NCBI RefSeq assembly: GCF_910592395.1
Contig: NC_088321.1
Coordinates: forward strand, 5,024,001 to 5,084,000
DNA from: Lineus longissimus
Taxonomy: Eukaryota > Nemertea > Pilidiophora > Heteronemertea > Lineidae
Direction: 5' to 3'
Length of the DNA: 60,000 bases
Within the stretch, counting starts at the first letter, position 1. The number at the start of each line of letters is the position of its first letter. The notes under the pieces were generated by a model, which was given only the letters and a program-made list of their open reading frames with translations, searched no databases and was not told the DNA's origin. Both the position numbers and the translations under genes were made by a program. This document shows, in pieces, positions 1 to 11,814 of the stretch.

Positions 1-845
1 CAGTAACGACAAGAGGTGTTGGCTCTTGGGCACGCGTTGCGGGAACCCGGAGGCAAACGGGTTGAGCCGGCAGTGGGGATTGTAGGTCCCCCTGATTGTG
101 TTGCGGTGTCGGTGAATTTGGCTCTGACCAGAAGATCCCGGAGATTGGGAGGTTTTCTGTGGCCAAATGTGATGCGAGAGTCATGTAGCTGACGCGTTGC
201 AATGGATTTCAGGAGCACGGGCCAGTTGTGGCTAACAATGCGCTGTAATGCTTGGAAACCCGGGATAAAGGTCGATATAAGGAAGAAATTGTCCTCAGTC
301 GTCCCTGGTTGATCGTCCGTGTCCAGTGGGGCCTCATCTCTGAGGAGATCAGATCTAGAGGTGCGGTAGGCCCGGATGAGGGCTGTCTCTACAAGTGGTG
401 CAGGGTAGCCACGTCGCATGAAGTGGCGGCCGATCATGACGGCATTTTCCTCAAAATCTGTGTCCAGGCTACAGATCCGGCGGATCCTGAGAAATTGACT
501 GTAGGGTGTGCTTTTGAGGCAATGTCTCGGGTGTGCTGAGGAGAACAGCAGGTAGTTGTGCGCGTCAGTAGGTTTGCAGTATAGGGACGTAATGATATTA
601 CGGTCTTCATTGATGCTGACTACTGTGTCCAGAAAATTCACAGACTGGCTGGAGATTTCCGCCGTGAATTTGATCGTCGGGTGGCAATCATTGAGATGTT
701 GGATAAAGAGATCCAATTCCCTGCGGCCGTGTGTCCATATTTGGAACACATCATCGATGAACCTAACCCAGGTGAGGGGTTGTAGGTGGTATGTGTAGAC
801 GTGCGTCTCCTCAAAATGTGCCATGAAGATGTTGGCTAGGGAGGG
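1..845 (-). pseudogene. Penelope-like element reverse transcriptase, C-terminal part
   Basis: Read on the minus strand from about 845 down to 1, this frame has no stop and runs off the window. It matches the second half of a Penelope-like reverse transcriptase. A LANIFM segment (about 830) follows the conserved Ser-Pro loop, then the catalytic FIDD motif (about 750-765), a TIKFTAE stretch, a VNFLDT motif and the basic C-terminal region. A Cys-containing linker near position 1 normally leads into the GIY-YIG endonuclease, which would lie outside the window. The N-terminal half of the RT is missing: homology stops abruptly at about 845, where plus-strand endonuclease sequence begins. Family assignment rests on motif order; the truncation makes this a non-functional copy. 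Confidence 0.75.
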
Positions 846-849
846 GGCG

Positions 850-1174
850 ACTTTGCAAAAGCAGTAACCTCATTTACTGCATCACATGCAAAAGATGCAA
901 CCAACAATACGTTGGTCAAACCAAGCTCCGCCTCATGGACAGATTTGTAAAACACTTTTACAATATCTCCAAGGGCAACAAAGATGACACCATCGGCCGG
1001 CACTTCACCAGCCATAACCACGCAGGCATTGATGATGTGTCCATATCAATCCTGTCCTTCATCCACGCTCACCCAGAATCGCCCCAAAGTGCTGTACTCA
1101 GGGACACCATCGAAATCAGATGGATCCATAGATTGCGCACTGTAGCTCCGCTGGGACTCAATGTCCTAGACTAG
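850..1174 (+). pseudogene. Penelope-like element GIY-YIG endonuclease fragment
   Basis: This plus-strand frame contains a CITCKRC Cys cluster, then QYVGQTK (GIY-YIG motif region), an MDRFVKHF arginine/helix segment, an RHF..HNH stretch and a C-terminal WIHRLRTVAPLGLN motif ending at TAG 1172-1174. That order is the C-terminal endonuclease of Penelope-like retroelements, which nicks target DNA. It abuts the RT fragment head to head, so the two pieces cannot be one colinear protein. Either two copies met or one copy carries the inverted 5' segment often seen in Penelope elements. An apparent minus-strand ORF over 836-1021 is only a shadow. Confidence 0.75.
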
Positions 1175-1202
1175 TATGTACTGTACACATACATTGCCAC
1201 GT

Positions 1203-1484
1203 CTTTTAACTCATAAGAGAGATATCACACTTTTCAGGTTTCCACTTCTGGCCCTCTGGTGCCAAGTCAAGACTCAAATCGGACCGAAATTCACTGTCGG
1301 AGGTCACCTGACATTGGGGGTTATGTGCACAAAGTTTCAAGTTCATAACCCTAGTGGTTAAAAAACGTGCCACTGTTTTTGATACAGGATACAGACGACG
1401 ACGACTGACGACTGACGACGGACGACGGACGACGGACGACGGAAGCTGCGGTGTTGTATAGACTCCCCTACCTTGAGCCAAAAG
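1203..1484 (+). repeat. Dispersed repeat ending in GAC-rich satellite, short copy
   Basis: Sequence from about 1203 closely parallels 31430-31732: a run around GGCCCTCTGGTGCCAAGTC, then a conserved block ending in an AAAAACGTGCCACTG-like sequence. A (GACGAC[GG])n array follows at about 1392-1442, and then a shared tail reading GTATAGACTCCCCTAC. Both copies lie on the plus strand. It has no protein motif. It is probably a non-autonomous interspersed repeat family. Confidence 0.7.
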
Positions 1485-1859
1485 GTAAGGTGTTGAATCT
1501 TGAAACTTTATCATCACACATACAGACAATACCAAAATTATTATGAGGGAACTTTCCAATTTTCAATGATAATAGCAAGCATAGATTAATCTACGCTTAA
1601 TACCAAGTATATATCCACATTTGCTGATACCAGTAATCTTATGTTAAAAGGCAGGCCAAGTTATAGTATAAAAGATCAGGAGTTGCGAGTAATTGGTCCT
1701 CAATAAATTTCAACTGGTTAATTCATGAGCATCCGATTTATAGGTTTTAGAAGATGATTTATATTTCCTACCTCGATCACTGTGTTGGGTTGTTTTTATA
1801 AATCAGATTCACCAAACCTTGTTTTACAGGATGCCACTGTTGTTTTTTTAGTCAGCACG
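1485..1859. other. Unannotated stretch
   Basis: AT-rich sequence between repeats. No coding frame with recognisable motifs, no clear repeat and no RNA gene was seen. Confidence 0.5.
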
Positions 1860-2260
1860 TCCCTATTCCATCTGATCTCATCACGTTGATAATAATCATG
1901 GTGAAGACCTTCCACCTCATTGTCACTTGACCAACTGTTATCGAGAAGGAACAATGATCGAGGCGTCCATCAAGGTGATCATAGCGATTGCTTACCATTT
2001 TTTCCTGAAAGTGTAGATGCATGAGCTGTAATGTATGTATCGATCTTATTGAAAGGAAACAATTAATGCATATATCGAAGACTTTTTTAACTGCAAAATG
2101 TTACTCTTATTTGAAGTCAACTTCCATATCACGCTGATACACATTCGGGTGTCAGAAGATATTCTTCGTACAGTTTTCAATCGAATAACCATTGCTATCT
2201 TCATTGTTTATTGCGGATAATTCCCATGAGCATACTGGGAACTCCCACTTACCTCGTCCT
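1860..2260 (+). repeat. Diverged ~400-bp tandem-family unit, displaced copy
   Basis: This unit shares the ordered landmarks of 3600-4700: a GATGGT/ATGGTGAAG-like start, CTTCCACC, an ATCGAGA block, the GCGATTGCTTACC core (near 1985), CTGAAAG, and a distal TTTTCAATCGAATAACC (near 2175). It is separated from the three contiguous units by about 1.4 kb of unrelated sequence. Its origin is unknown and it has no coding signal. Confidence 0.65.
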
Positions 2261-3599
2261 TTTCACCTCGTTGTTTTCAAGGCGTGAAATTTTCTAAGTT
2301 TTTTTGGCCATGAGGCAGGAGTAGGTAACGTTAGTAGAATAGCGAGGTGTGTGATAGGGTATTTTGGCCTATGCGGGATATCCGGTCTATGACATAAACT
2401 TCGCCTGTGACTCCTTCTCCTCCCGAAAACCGACGACGTTTTACATCATACCTATTGTGACTTGACGTGGTAAGCTTTCGTAGATTATGCCCAATGTGGG
2501 AACACGGAGACACGGTTTTGTCTAGTGCATTGACTTGAGCAGTTGGCCTGCTAAAACCGCCAGCAAGGACTGGTCCGTGCGGTGGACCCCTCCGGGCGTG
2601 ACGTCAGACCTGCCCCTGCCACGAGACGCATGGCATTTCCCAGATTGACCCGGAGAACAAATTGTTGACATTAGATTCAAGAACCTACACATTTTTGGGT
2701 AGGTTTCTATGCACATTCGAGGCTAGTAATTGTTTTGTGGCCAATAGTGGGCGCCACACAGATCCCACAAACGGTCACTAAATTTGCCCGATAGACCATA
2801 AAGCGGGCTCATAATACTATGTAAAGGAGATCTTTCGGGCACATTAGCTGACCTCCATACGATAGCCAATTATATATACTTTGGAGGTTCTTTGCAAAAG
2901 GTGTACCCCATCACAGCTTTTTCTTGCTAGGCTATATGATGACAAACCTCTGCGCCCTGAGGCTTGGACGCATCATCGCGTATGAGGCCCAACAGAAGGC
3001 GGTGACTTGGTCCCAAACTCACAGAATGGCCTCATAAAATCACCGAAGCATCCTCTGTACACGGAAACTATGATCATGACGTTAAAGTACATAGTATTTC
3101 GATCAGGACTGGCCCATACCTATCCATGGAAACCTTATGCGTCTGAAGAACTATATTTTTTGGGAAGGGAGGACAAAACGGACATCGTACCCACTGGCTA
3201 GTGAGACCTAAGCAATTCGAGTTGCGCTAGCCAGTATTCACCTAAATAACTAACGTTCTGTTCCAAAGAATACGCCTGCGTCTTTGGGCTCATGATCGTC
3301 ATGATCGGAATAAATCCATCGCTACAACACCTATAGGCCTACATTTAAGCTCACATTGGAAGGCGATCGACGAGCAAATCAAAAAGAACACTTTTGATAT
3401 CGACTTGGTTTGAAATGTTGTGGTCTGCATAAAACCCATTAAACATGACATCAGCATTTAGTAATTCAGAGCTAACACGACAGTAACCAGTATTTTTGTC
3501 AATACCGGTTGCTGCTGCGTAAAGTTTTGCTATTCTATTATAAAACGCATACTCCTGGCTCTGGAAAATTTCTGGCCTGATTAACGACGAAGAACATGT
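2261..3599. other. Unannotated stretch
   Basis: No protein domain, RNA gene or clear transposon terminus was recognised. Short ORFs on both strands have no motif support. The block separates copy 1 from copies 2-4 of the ~400-bp tandem family, so it may be an insertion. Confidence 0.4.
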
Positions 3600-4705
3600 A
3601 AGTGGGAGTTTTTCCCGTATGTATATTCCGCAGTTGTTCTCATGACTTTGATGATGGTCAGCCTTCCACCACAATGACAATTGACAGACTGCTATCGAGA
3701 GGTAACGACAAGGTCTTCATCAAGTTCATTCATGGCCATTGCTTACCGCTTCATCCTGAAAGAATAAATGCAAGGAACATAAAGCTTTGCCACCAACTAG
3801 TTGGAATGAAAGAAATGGATTAATCAGTGACTTAAGAGCAAAATATTACTCGCATTTGAGTGCCCACTTCCAAATCATGCTTATGAAACTATTCTGATGC
3901 CAGAATTATTTCTTACTGATTATTGCTGAATACTGGATTTACTTGATGAATGTTATTTTTCAATCGAATAACCCTTGCTAGGTGTATCTGTAATATACAT
4001 GTTTTAGTGATCTTCTAGTGAGCATATCCATATTCCGTCAGTTTTGTTCGTATCCCTTCGATGATGGTTTTGGTAACTGCTTTCCACCACAATGACAATC
4101 ATCCTACTGCTATCAAAAAGTAACTACGGGGTCTTCATTGCGATTGCTTACCTTTTTTCCCTGAAAGAGGTAATGCAGGGAGTGTAAGTTTTATTAGTCG
4201 ACTGATTGGATGAATCAAATGTTTATATCAAGATTTGCTGTGTTGGTCTATTCATCAAATGACCACAACAATATCATGCTTATACAACAAGCAGATGCCA
4301 CAATATACTTCTTACTGATTATATTTGATGACAAACTGATACTTGATGAAATTCAATTTTCAATCGGATAGCGATCGTTATTTGCAAAGTTTTACGTATC
4401 TTTCTAGTGAGCTTATCCATATTTGTCACTGGTTCTCAATACTCAGAGGATGTTCATGGCTATATACCGCCTCCCACCACAAGGACAATCGACTGCTAGT
4501 GATCGAAAAGTAACGATGAGGTCTTCATCAAGGTTTCATGGCGATTGCTTACCACACGATACTGAAAGAGTAAAGGCAGGGGATATAACTTTTGTCGCGA
4601 ACCAATGGGAAGGAAACAAATGCATAAATCGATGACTTTATCTTTATAACACTTTTTTACCCGTATTTGAAATACAAATAAACTCATCCGATGCCAGAAG
4701 ATACT
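3600..4705 (+). repeat. Three contiguous diverged ~400-bp tandem repeats
   Basis: The core ATTGCTTACC recurs near 3739, 4145 and 4545, a period of about 400 bp. Each unit also carries a CCACCACAATGACAATC/G-like block before the core, CTGAAAGA after it, and TTTTCAATCGAATA further on. Divergence between units is substantial, so the array is old. Short ORFs in several units reflect the shared sequence, not a gene. Confidence 0.7.
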
Positions 4706-5845
4706 TCCAACTGTTTATCGGTAATTACCGCATATACTTGATTAATCCAGAGTCTTTCAATAGATTTATTGAAATACATGTACATGTACATGTATTCTGA
4801 TTAATCACAGCATGGAAAATTTCCTTTATATATTCCTGGCGTATATCCAAGTTTAACCATGGAGAAAAGTTGAGTTCGCCATTTTCGTAGGTAATTCTAA
4901 TGCTGACACGCCTAATCAGAGTATTATTCAAATAAATATTCAAAAGGCTCTGCCTATAATAGGTTGAGTTTGAACGGGTCATGAGTGATTCCACCTCCTT
5001 TTTCGCTGATGTGAGCTCCAAGCGGAGAGCGACGAATGCAGCATTTACTCGAATGATTCGCTTATTGCGTGGTAATTTATTTCCAAAGAGGAGAGTAAGT
5101 CACAACGTTAGGATTAACAGTTTCCCTAACAGGAAGCCTTCGGCATGGAATGAAACCGACGACCCGTTAATCACAAATCATGGATAATGATAGGCACTAT
5201 CGTGCAACCTCGCAGTTACGAACTCCTTGATATCAAAGTATAAAATTGGATTTTTGTTGACGTATTTAACATCACAAAGGTTGTTCTTTCTGGGGCCCCA
5301 TGAAGGCGGTAATTATTGACTAATATATCAAATCAAAGTATCAGCGCATTCCCCGTCCTTAGTTTTTGTACTTGAATCAATTCGCGTTAATCAACCTCTG
5401 TGGTTGTTTCCCATATTTCACCTTTTCTATTCAATAGACGGTTAAAGAGACCATGACTCTTCAATAGGAGTTGAAACTCATGACGTCAATATATCTTTCA
5501 ACCTTCCCCAACACTGAGTGGAAATTCTCAAAAACGGAAACACTCAATTAAAGAATGTCGCGCACGCATATACATATAGGATGCGACCAAACAATCACGC
5601 ATTGACGGAATAATCGTAGAGTCGGTTAATGATCACGCGCCACCTCGCCAGACTAGCTTTTAATCACCGGATATATTGAAAAAGACACATTTCGTTCTGT
5701 TGCACCGCTCTGTGAATTCCATTTTTGGACACCCAGTCAGTATGAAATGCCCAAATTCTTGCTTTAGACGTACGATGGCCAAGTGGTAACATATCATGCC
5801 TTCTAACCGTGGGGCCCGCATCTAGAATCGGAAGTTGTGTGGGTG
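4706..5845. other. Unannotated stretch
   Basis: AT-rich sequence with a short ACATGT iteration near 4780. The ORFs at 4725-5021 (-) and 4981-5187 (+) overlap and show no domain. No feature can be supported. Confidence 0.4.
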
Positions 5846-5848
5846 CGG

Positions 5849-5889
5849 GTGTGTGTGTGTGTGTGTGTGTGTGTGGGGGGGGGGGGGGG
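5849..5889 (+). repeat. (GT)n microsatellite running into a poly-G tract
   Basis: About 12 GT dinucleotides are followed directly by about 16 G residues. It is simple sequence, and the overlapping ORF encoding a Pro/His/Thr run is an artefact of it. Confidence 0.95.
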
Positions 5890-6079
5890 TATTTTGTCCT
5901 CATGTCCCTAAAATCTTTTTCACATACATGACATTTGTCATCACGGTCATCAATGAAAATCAATTGCGTGCCCATCAACAAGGTTGTTAAATTCATATGG
6001 GTCCTTATTCTGAGCTAAACTTTGCAAGATGGCTTTTATATACCTGGTTTATTTTTATAGGAAAGACGGGAGCAGGACA

Positions 6080-6595
6080 ATTCCCCCCCGGACAATTGCC
6101 CCCCGGACTCTTCCCCCCTGGACGATTCCCCCCCGAGGACGATTCCCCCCGAGGACGATTCCCCCGAGGACGATTCCCCCGAGGACGATTCCCCCCTGGA
6201 CAGTTCCCCCCGAGGACAACTCCCCCCGGAAAATCCCCCCCCCCCAGACAACGTCGGTCACGCAAGATGATGCCAATGATGATGGTCATCATCAAACTCA
6301 AAGAACAACTTTATTCAGAATTTTAAAAAATCTATACATGCTACCTGTACATGTATTTTTCATCGAAGAAGCATATACTTTCGCCTTAGAAGTATGATAA
6401 CTCACAGAATAAAAATCGTACCGATACATATAATGTGAAGTACTTAATAAGTTGTCTGGGGGGGAGATTTTCCGGGGGGAGTTGTCCTCGGGGGGAATTG
6501 TCCAGGGGGGAGCTGTCCTCGGGGGGAATCGTCCTCGGGGGGAATCGTCCAGGGGGGAATTGTCTGGGGAGGGGGGGGGGGGGGGAATTGTCCTA
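6080..6595. repeat. G/C-rich foldback: two inverted arrays of ~15-bp units
   Basis: At 6083-6248 a unit resembling GACGATTCCCCCCGAG is repeated about ten times. At 6455-6595 the reverse complement (CTCGGGGGGAATCGTC-like) is repeated about eight times. The arms face each other across about 205 bp of ordinary AT-rich sequence. This is the architecture of a foldback element. All six frames give long Pro/Arg/Thr or Gly/Ser repeats because the unit length is near a multiple of three; none of these is a credible gene. Confidence 0.8.
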
Positions 6596-7096
6596 GAACC
6601 ATGAAAGACAGAGTGACAGACATGCGCTGTTGCTGAAACTGTTGTGGAAACTGGCAGAAATATGACCACAGATATAGCAACGCCACAGAGTTGGGTATAG
6701 CACATATTTCGAGATGCGCGGGATAAAGCTTTCATATTTCTATTGTTGTATTCTAAAATTCTCTTGTACTATATACTATAGCCCATTGTGCGCGTCACAA
6801 GTATAGCAGGGTCGTCCGCACACAGACTATTTAACCGGCTCATCATATAAATCATAATGCAACTTCGCAACTAGCGGAGCTGCTCGAGAAAACTTTTTCG
6901 CGGTAAAGTATTTTGAATGAATTCAATCTTCTAGTCGACTAGAAGTTTCGATTTTATGGTGATTTGCAAATCAAATGACAAATTAAAGTCGGCTTGGCTA
7001 TTGCCCGAGCCGCGAACGGCTCATGTGGCCAGTTTCCGTGGCATCAAGCGACTAATAGTATTACTCCCCCTTGATAGAATGCTGGTCGATCGCAGG
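6596..7096. other. Unannotated stretch
   Basis: No coding or repeat feature was recognised. Confidence 0.4.
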
Positions 7097-7290
7097 TTAA
7101 CTTCCCAGGCAAGCCTGGTACACATTTACTCCTGGTACACATTTACTCCTGGGTGGAGAGAAGCAAGCAGGGTTAAAGTGCCTTGCGCAAAAACACAAAG
7201 ATGAAACAGTGTTGATTCTTCCGAATATCGAGCCTATACGACATTCTGGTCGTAAGCCCGGCCCTCTAAACACTCTGCTACTGATCCCCC
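7097..7290 (+). repeat. Interspersed repeat fragment with duplicated 19-bp core
   Basis: CTGGTACACATTTACTC occurs twice in tandem (7116-7150). It is followed by GGGTGGAGAGAAGCAAGC, a GTTAAAGTGCCTTGC block and a CTCTAAACACTCTGCTAC end. From general knowledge this order resembles a repeat widespread in marine invertebrate genomes. It has no coding content. Confidence 0.5.
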
Positions 7291-9595
7291 ATATCAAATA
7301 ATAATAATCCCCCAAATGATAACTCATGATAATAGCAATCTGCAAGGATACATGATCGAACTACTTTTCCATTTCGAGACAACTTAATTGGCAGCCTAGA
7401 AACAACACTTTGACAACTTGAGTGCAGGTAGATATGTAGATTCCCAGGGCTGCCACTTCGTCATCCTCCTTTCATTTTGAACTGTCCGAATTGGGAAAGG
7501 CTCATTATCATAATTCAACTTCGGAATTGAGGAGCGCCACTATCGGTGCTGAGTCAAACTAGGCTGCTGTTCCAGATTTTTTGGGGGGAGAGAATGTTTT
7601 GTACTGCACACGATTTGGTAATGAACACGAGAGTCAAGTTTGCCCCAATAGTTAGTGCTCGGGATTCTATGGTCCTATATAATTACTGATCTGTTATCCC
7701 ATTATTGTTGCTTAAATGACTGTCTCAGTATCGGTGTCCTTTTGCAAATAACTAAAACTTTTATTTCTATCTCGGATCTCAATAAAATCACAATTAGGCA
7801 TGTGAAATTTTGGTAAATGCTTATAATACGGGTCGGGGTACAACATGCGTATTGGTTTGTTTCCGCTTCAAGGATAATAACTGTGATTAAAAAAAACGTC
7901 CCACCGCCAACACTTTCTTTTACCATCGTGCTCGTTATAAACAAAAGCATAGTCTCTCATAGATCAAGAGGTTCGGCAATCATCGAAAATTCCCGAACCT
8001 CATAGTCCGTCGGTCAAATAGCACTACCTGTCCGAAATTGCGGGAACCATTGTTTAATAGCAGGATGAGGGCTTTCTGTCACCGAATCAAAACTCTTCAA
8101 ATGACCGAGGTCAACAGGTCATGACTATCAGATACAACGCACGTGATTTCTTACAATCATATGAACTGAACGGTGATATCATTTAAGAGATGCGTGCTCG
8201 ACTATCGCATGCACCCGAATCATTTACTTTACTTTACTTTTCTTGTTATCTATTACATGTATATCTATGTTATAAATTACTACATGTACATTGCAAACGA
8301 GGCTTTGACAGGGAATTGTCAATATCAATCTATAGCAAAATTACCACACAGGTACAGTTTGCAACCGATGTCAAAATGTGTTGAAGTAGCGCCCTTTCCC
8401 TAGGCGTGCATACCACACTACTTATTGATTGACCTTATAATTGGCATGCATCCTTCAAAATAACGTTGTGGTTGTTGGGACCTATTTGTGCAATAATGAC
8501 TGAGACAAGACTTCTACTAAAATAGACGACTTGTCTCAGACATGGGAGTGGTACTGGGCAACAGAATGAAGCCGGTCTAGAAGGTTGAAATGACCCAGAA
8601 TAGAATATCTCTAAATTCTGTCATACGCTTTAAATCTCTTAGCTATTGACTGTCATGGCCTCTACAGAAAAATACACCATAATCCGTCAGAATATAAAGG
8701 GACTGACATTTTGTTCAGGGAAAAATCTTCTACCTTCACTGGTACACTGCGTATAGAGTGTATGTAGGACGACCCGGTCCCGGATTGATCATGACAATTT
8801 CAACAGGACAGACATCGAGACACCATCAACAGCCTGCACACCTAGGTTATCAAAACTGCACACATCAGCGCTTTAAATACATAATAAACAGTGGCACAAA
8901 CCTCTACATCCGGGATCTACTTGATTAGCAATTCAAAATGGCTGCACCATGCACCCTGGACACACCCCAATGTCACATGCCGCGTCACCGCCAGAATCTG
9001 GGGTGACGTAGTATGTCTGACCTGTCTGGTTGGCCGTTACGTGTCACTACTGTTTCTACATGACAAAAAACATTTTTGTGGGCTATCAAATAAGTTTTAG
9101 ACTGAGAATAGGTCTTCTGGTAGACATGAATAAAGATACCTGACACGAAAATATAAAAATGAATTCTTTGTCGCTAATTGTAATATAGTATTTGCCACCT
9201 GCTTAAATAGTACCACTATATCAACAAATCCACGTGATTGTCATTTAATCCTGATGATATTTTTTTGTTGGAGTTAATTCACAATAATCATGCAGCAAAT
9301 GGTAAATATTTGTCATTGATAATCTAGTTAGTGTCGTTTAAAATAATTTAGTGCAATTGCCGCATTGGGGAAACGAACACAGTAATTATAACCAAAGGTC
9401 AAGAGCGAGAATTCAACCCACAGGAGGTGGCTTGGATTACTGTTCCATATGATTACCATAAGCAAAATTGAAATTTTATGTGTTCATCATCATATGCTAA
9501 TGATGAAATGACATGTGATAACGAGTGGCATCATCGACATTTATGTAAATTGTCATTAACAAATCACAGAGCTTTTCTTTTTAGATGCGTCCAGG
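7291..9595. other. Unannotated stretch
   Basis: AT-rich with short ORFs only. A TTTAC run near 8223 and two ACATGTA words near 8255-8285 are simple sequence. Nothing can be assigned. Confidence 0.4.
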
Positions 9596-9599
9596 GGTA

Positions 9600-10050
9600 T
9601 AAGAGGACCACCAGAAGTGGGGAGCGCATTGACACCTCAATATAGAGGTTGCAGTGACACGCTGTTGACAGTCCTGCATGCCGACACCAGGCCATTTAGC
9701 CTAGACATTATGACAACATGGACAGCACTAGATATCGCGTCAACATTGATAGCCTTGACACAGGTACATCAAAAACTTTGACAACAAGACAATTCAGACA
9801 CATCGACAGCAGAACTCCAAAGGTTTATAGACAGCGCGATAGCTTGTACAGTATGTTGATACTGTACAAGTATGTTGATACTGTATGTTGATACTGTACA
9901 AGTAAAAGATGTCATTAGGACAGCCACAGTATAACCGAACAAAGTGCCAGTGGTACCAGTATAGTACCAGTAGAGTTAAATAGCAGGGAACTTTCCGAAT
10001 ATGCCAGTGATAGAGTGACAAGACTTGGACAGTATAATTGTGCTGCCAGT
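9600..10050 (+). repeat. Degenerate short-period GACA-rich sequence with palindromic triplet
   Basis: TTGACA/GACAC/GACAG words recur every 12-20 bases through the block. Within it, 9843-9870 is a palindrome with 12-bp arms (CTTGTACAGTAT and its complement) around GTTG. TATGTTGATACTG is repeated three times between 9851 and 9900. No gene is present. Confidence 0.6.
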
Positions 10051-10324
10051 GATCAGTGATAGGGCCGGGCTGGAGATGTGAGATGGCGCTGCTGTAATCT
10101 ATATCATAATACTATAAGGCGGCTCGATAAAGTGCCATTTGGGGGTAGTGTTTCGTCTCGTAATTTTGCACGTTTGCAGGTGATATGTTATCCTGATGCA
10201 ACGTTATGTTTATTTTCGGAAATCTACTTCAGCGGAGCAGTAATGAGGGATTTTTAATCGGACACTGTCAATTCTCCTTACCACTCACAGAAGCCAAGTC
10301 ATTGCTGTTTAGTTATGCAGGGGC

Positions 10325-10627
10325 TTAATCAACTACCTGCACTCCCTGTGGGGTGAATAACATTACCGGTTGAACAGCTGGCTGTAGGGGGATGATTGGA
10401 ACAGCCTGTACCCGTTGACCTGCTGAACCAAGGTTAATGTTATTTTCAATCCACGATTGCAGGTCACTTGATCTTCGAGAATTACTGCCAAACCAGAGAT
10501 TCGAGATTTCGCGGGGAAAGAAATTGTACACAAACGCATGTGTGCAGTTCAAATGTAAACAAAAATGTATTTTTGGTACTTTTGGTTGCTGGACTTGGGT
10601 TTTGCCGCATTTAGGAGCTGGGGTCAA
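10325..10627 (-). CDS. Possible short coding exon or ORF, unknown
   Basis: A 100-codon minus-strand frame with fairly protein-like composition in its C-terminal half (SRRSSDLQSWIENN, then a Pro/Val/Gln-rich tail) ends at about 10325. I do not recognise a domain. The N-terminal part looks random, so if real it is probably a terminal exon with its acceptor inside. The opposite strand carries a 74-codon shadow. Confidence 0.2.
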   Translation of the reverse strand: MTPAPKCGKTQVQQPKVPKIHFCLHLNCTHAFVYNFFPREISNLWFGSNSRRSSDLQSWIENNINLGSAGQRVQAVPIIPLQPAVQPVMLFTPQGVQVVD

Positions 10628-10659
10628 ATTGGTGGTCTATTGTTTATGGGTGCTGTTTT

Positions 10660-11814
10660 AGCCAGAGCTAGCCCTTGATTATGAAGGGATTTTCAAATGA
10701 AGGTTACCATGGTCTGTTTATTTGCTCATTACAGCTTTCAATACTTGATGTATCTGAAGATGTAGCTGAACTTCTAGCTTGCCTGTCGAATAAGTGCCTT
10801 GCCCGAGATCATGCTACATGTGGGAGGAGCCCGCATCTTAAAGTTGTAGTACATGTAGTGATAGCGCAATTGGTCCGAGCCATTTGGAGGCCGACATGTG
10901 AAGGCCAATCTGAGTTCTCCTTCTCCGTATAAAAAGGGCCATATTGCTGACTAATGAACGAGGCATATTCACATTGCCTCATCATCTCTATCGGACTAGT
11001 TGATATACGTTTTACTTCACTTTTATATGCCCGCATTCAGAACGCCACAGGGTCCGAGTCTGTGGACAAATGGTTGGTTTAATTTGTCTCTTCGATATTG
11101 CATTAGATTTTCATTGCAATTCAATCTATTCAAGGTATAGCACATTTGAACCTGCCTGCGCCACGGGTATAATGCTAGTTAATATATATAGGGGCAGTCT
11201 TGAGCTGGCATTCATTTTGGTAGAATATTAGTCTTCGTCGTTAAGAGGCAGTAATTAGGGAAAGTGTTGATACATCATTGATAGGGCCAGTTTGAGCCGA
11301 CATTGGTAATCAAAATGCTTGGGAAAGTGTTGAGACGGTATATAGCGACAGAGAGTCATTGGTGACAGTCGTGCTAAAGAGGCATTGTCAAAGTCACAAT
11401 ACCAGGGCGGTGTTTCATCGTTATTGATCGAGTCACAATGTTAAAGACGATGCTGAGCTGCCAATAATAAAATTCACAAGCCTATCGGCCTCAGGTTCAC
11501 AATTGGATTGGTTAGACCACAGACCACTGAAACTTAGGTACTGTTGTATAGCTTGATATTCTTTTGGCACATTGCCATTGTCAATTGCCACTTGCCAGGT
11601 ATTGAACTAACCCATGAAAAAGCTCGAGGTCACATGATATACAAAATGGTAGACGAACCAGAAAATGTAAACAGCGAGATTTCAACATGAAAATTGTCAA
11701 CAAAAACACCTTTAATTACGGACTTGATCTTCTCTGCAAAAGATTGGATACGTAATCCAACACATGGGGATGACGAAGGTATAGTTGTCATTAAAAAAAA
11801 GGAAGTGACTACTT
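10660..11814. other. Unannotated stretch
   Basis: It contains a second block (about 11200-11460) of quasi-periodic words such as GTTGA, GACAG and GGGCCAGT, similar in character to 9600-10050. No gene was recognised. Confidence 0.4.

Noticed and set aside
5997-6735. Several overlapping ORFs encoding Pro-Arg-Thr-Ile or Gly-Ser-Ser-Glu repeats (collagen-, antifreeze- or silk-like)
   Set aside because: They appear in many frames on both strands of the same G/C-rich 15-bp array and have no signal peptide or flanking gene structure; they are translation artefacts of the repeat.
10857-10920. tRNA-like A box (TAGCGCAATTGG) suggesting a tRNA gene or SINE
   Set aside because: No B box at the right spacing and no cloverleaf could be drawn.
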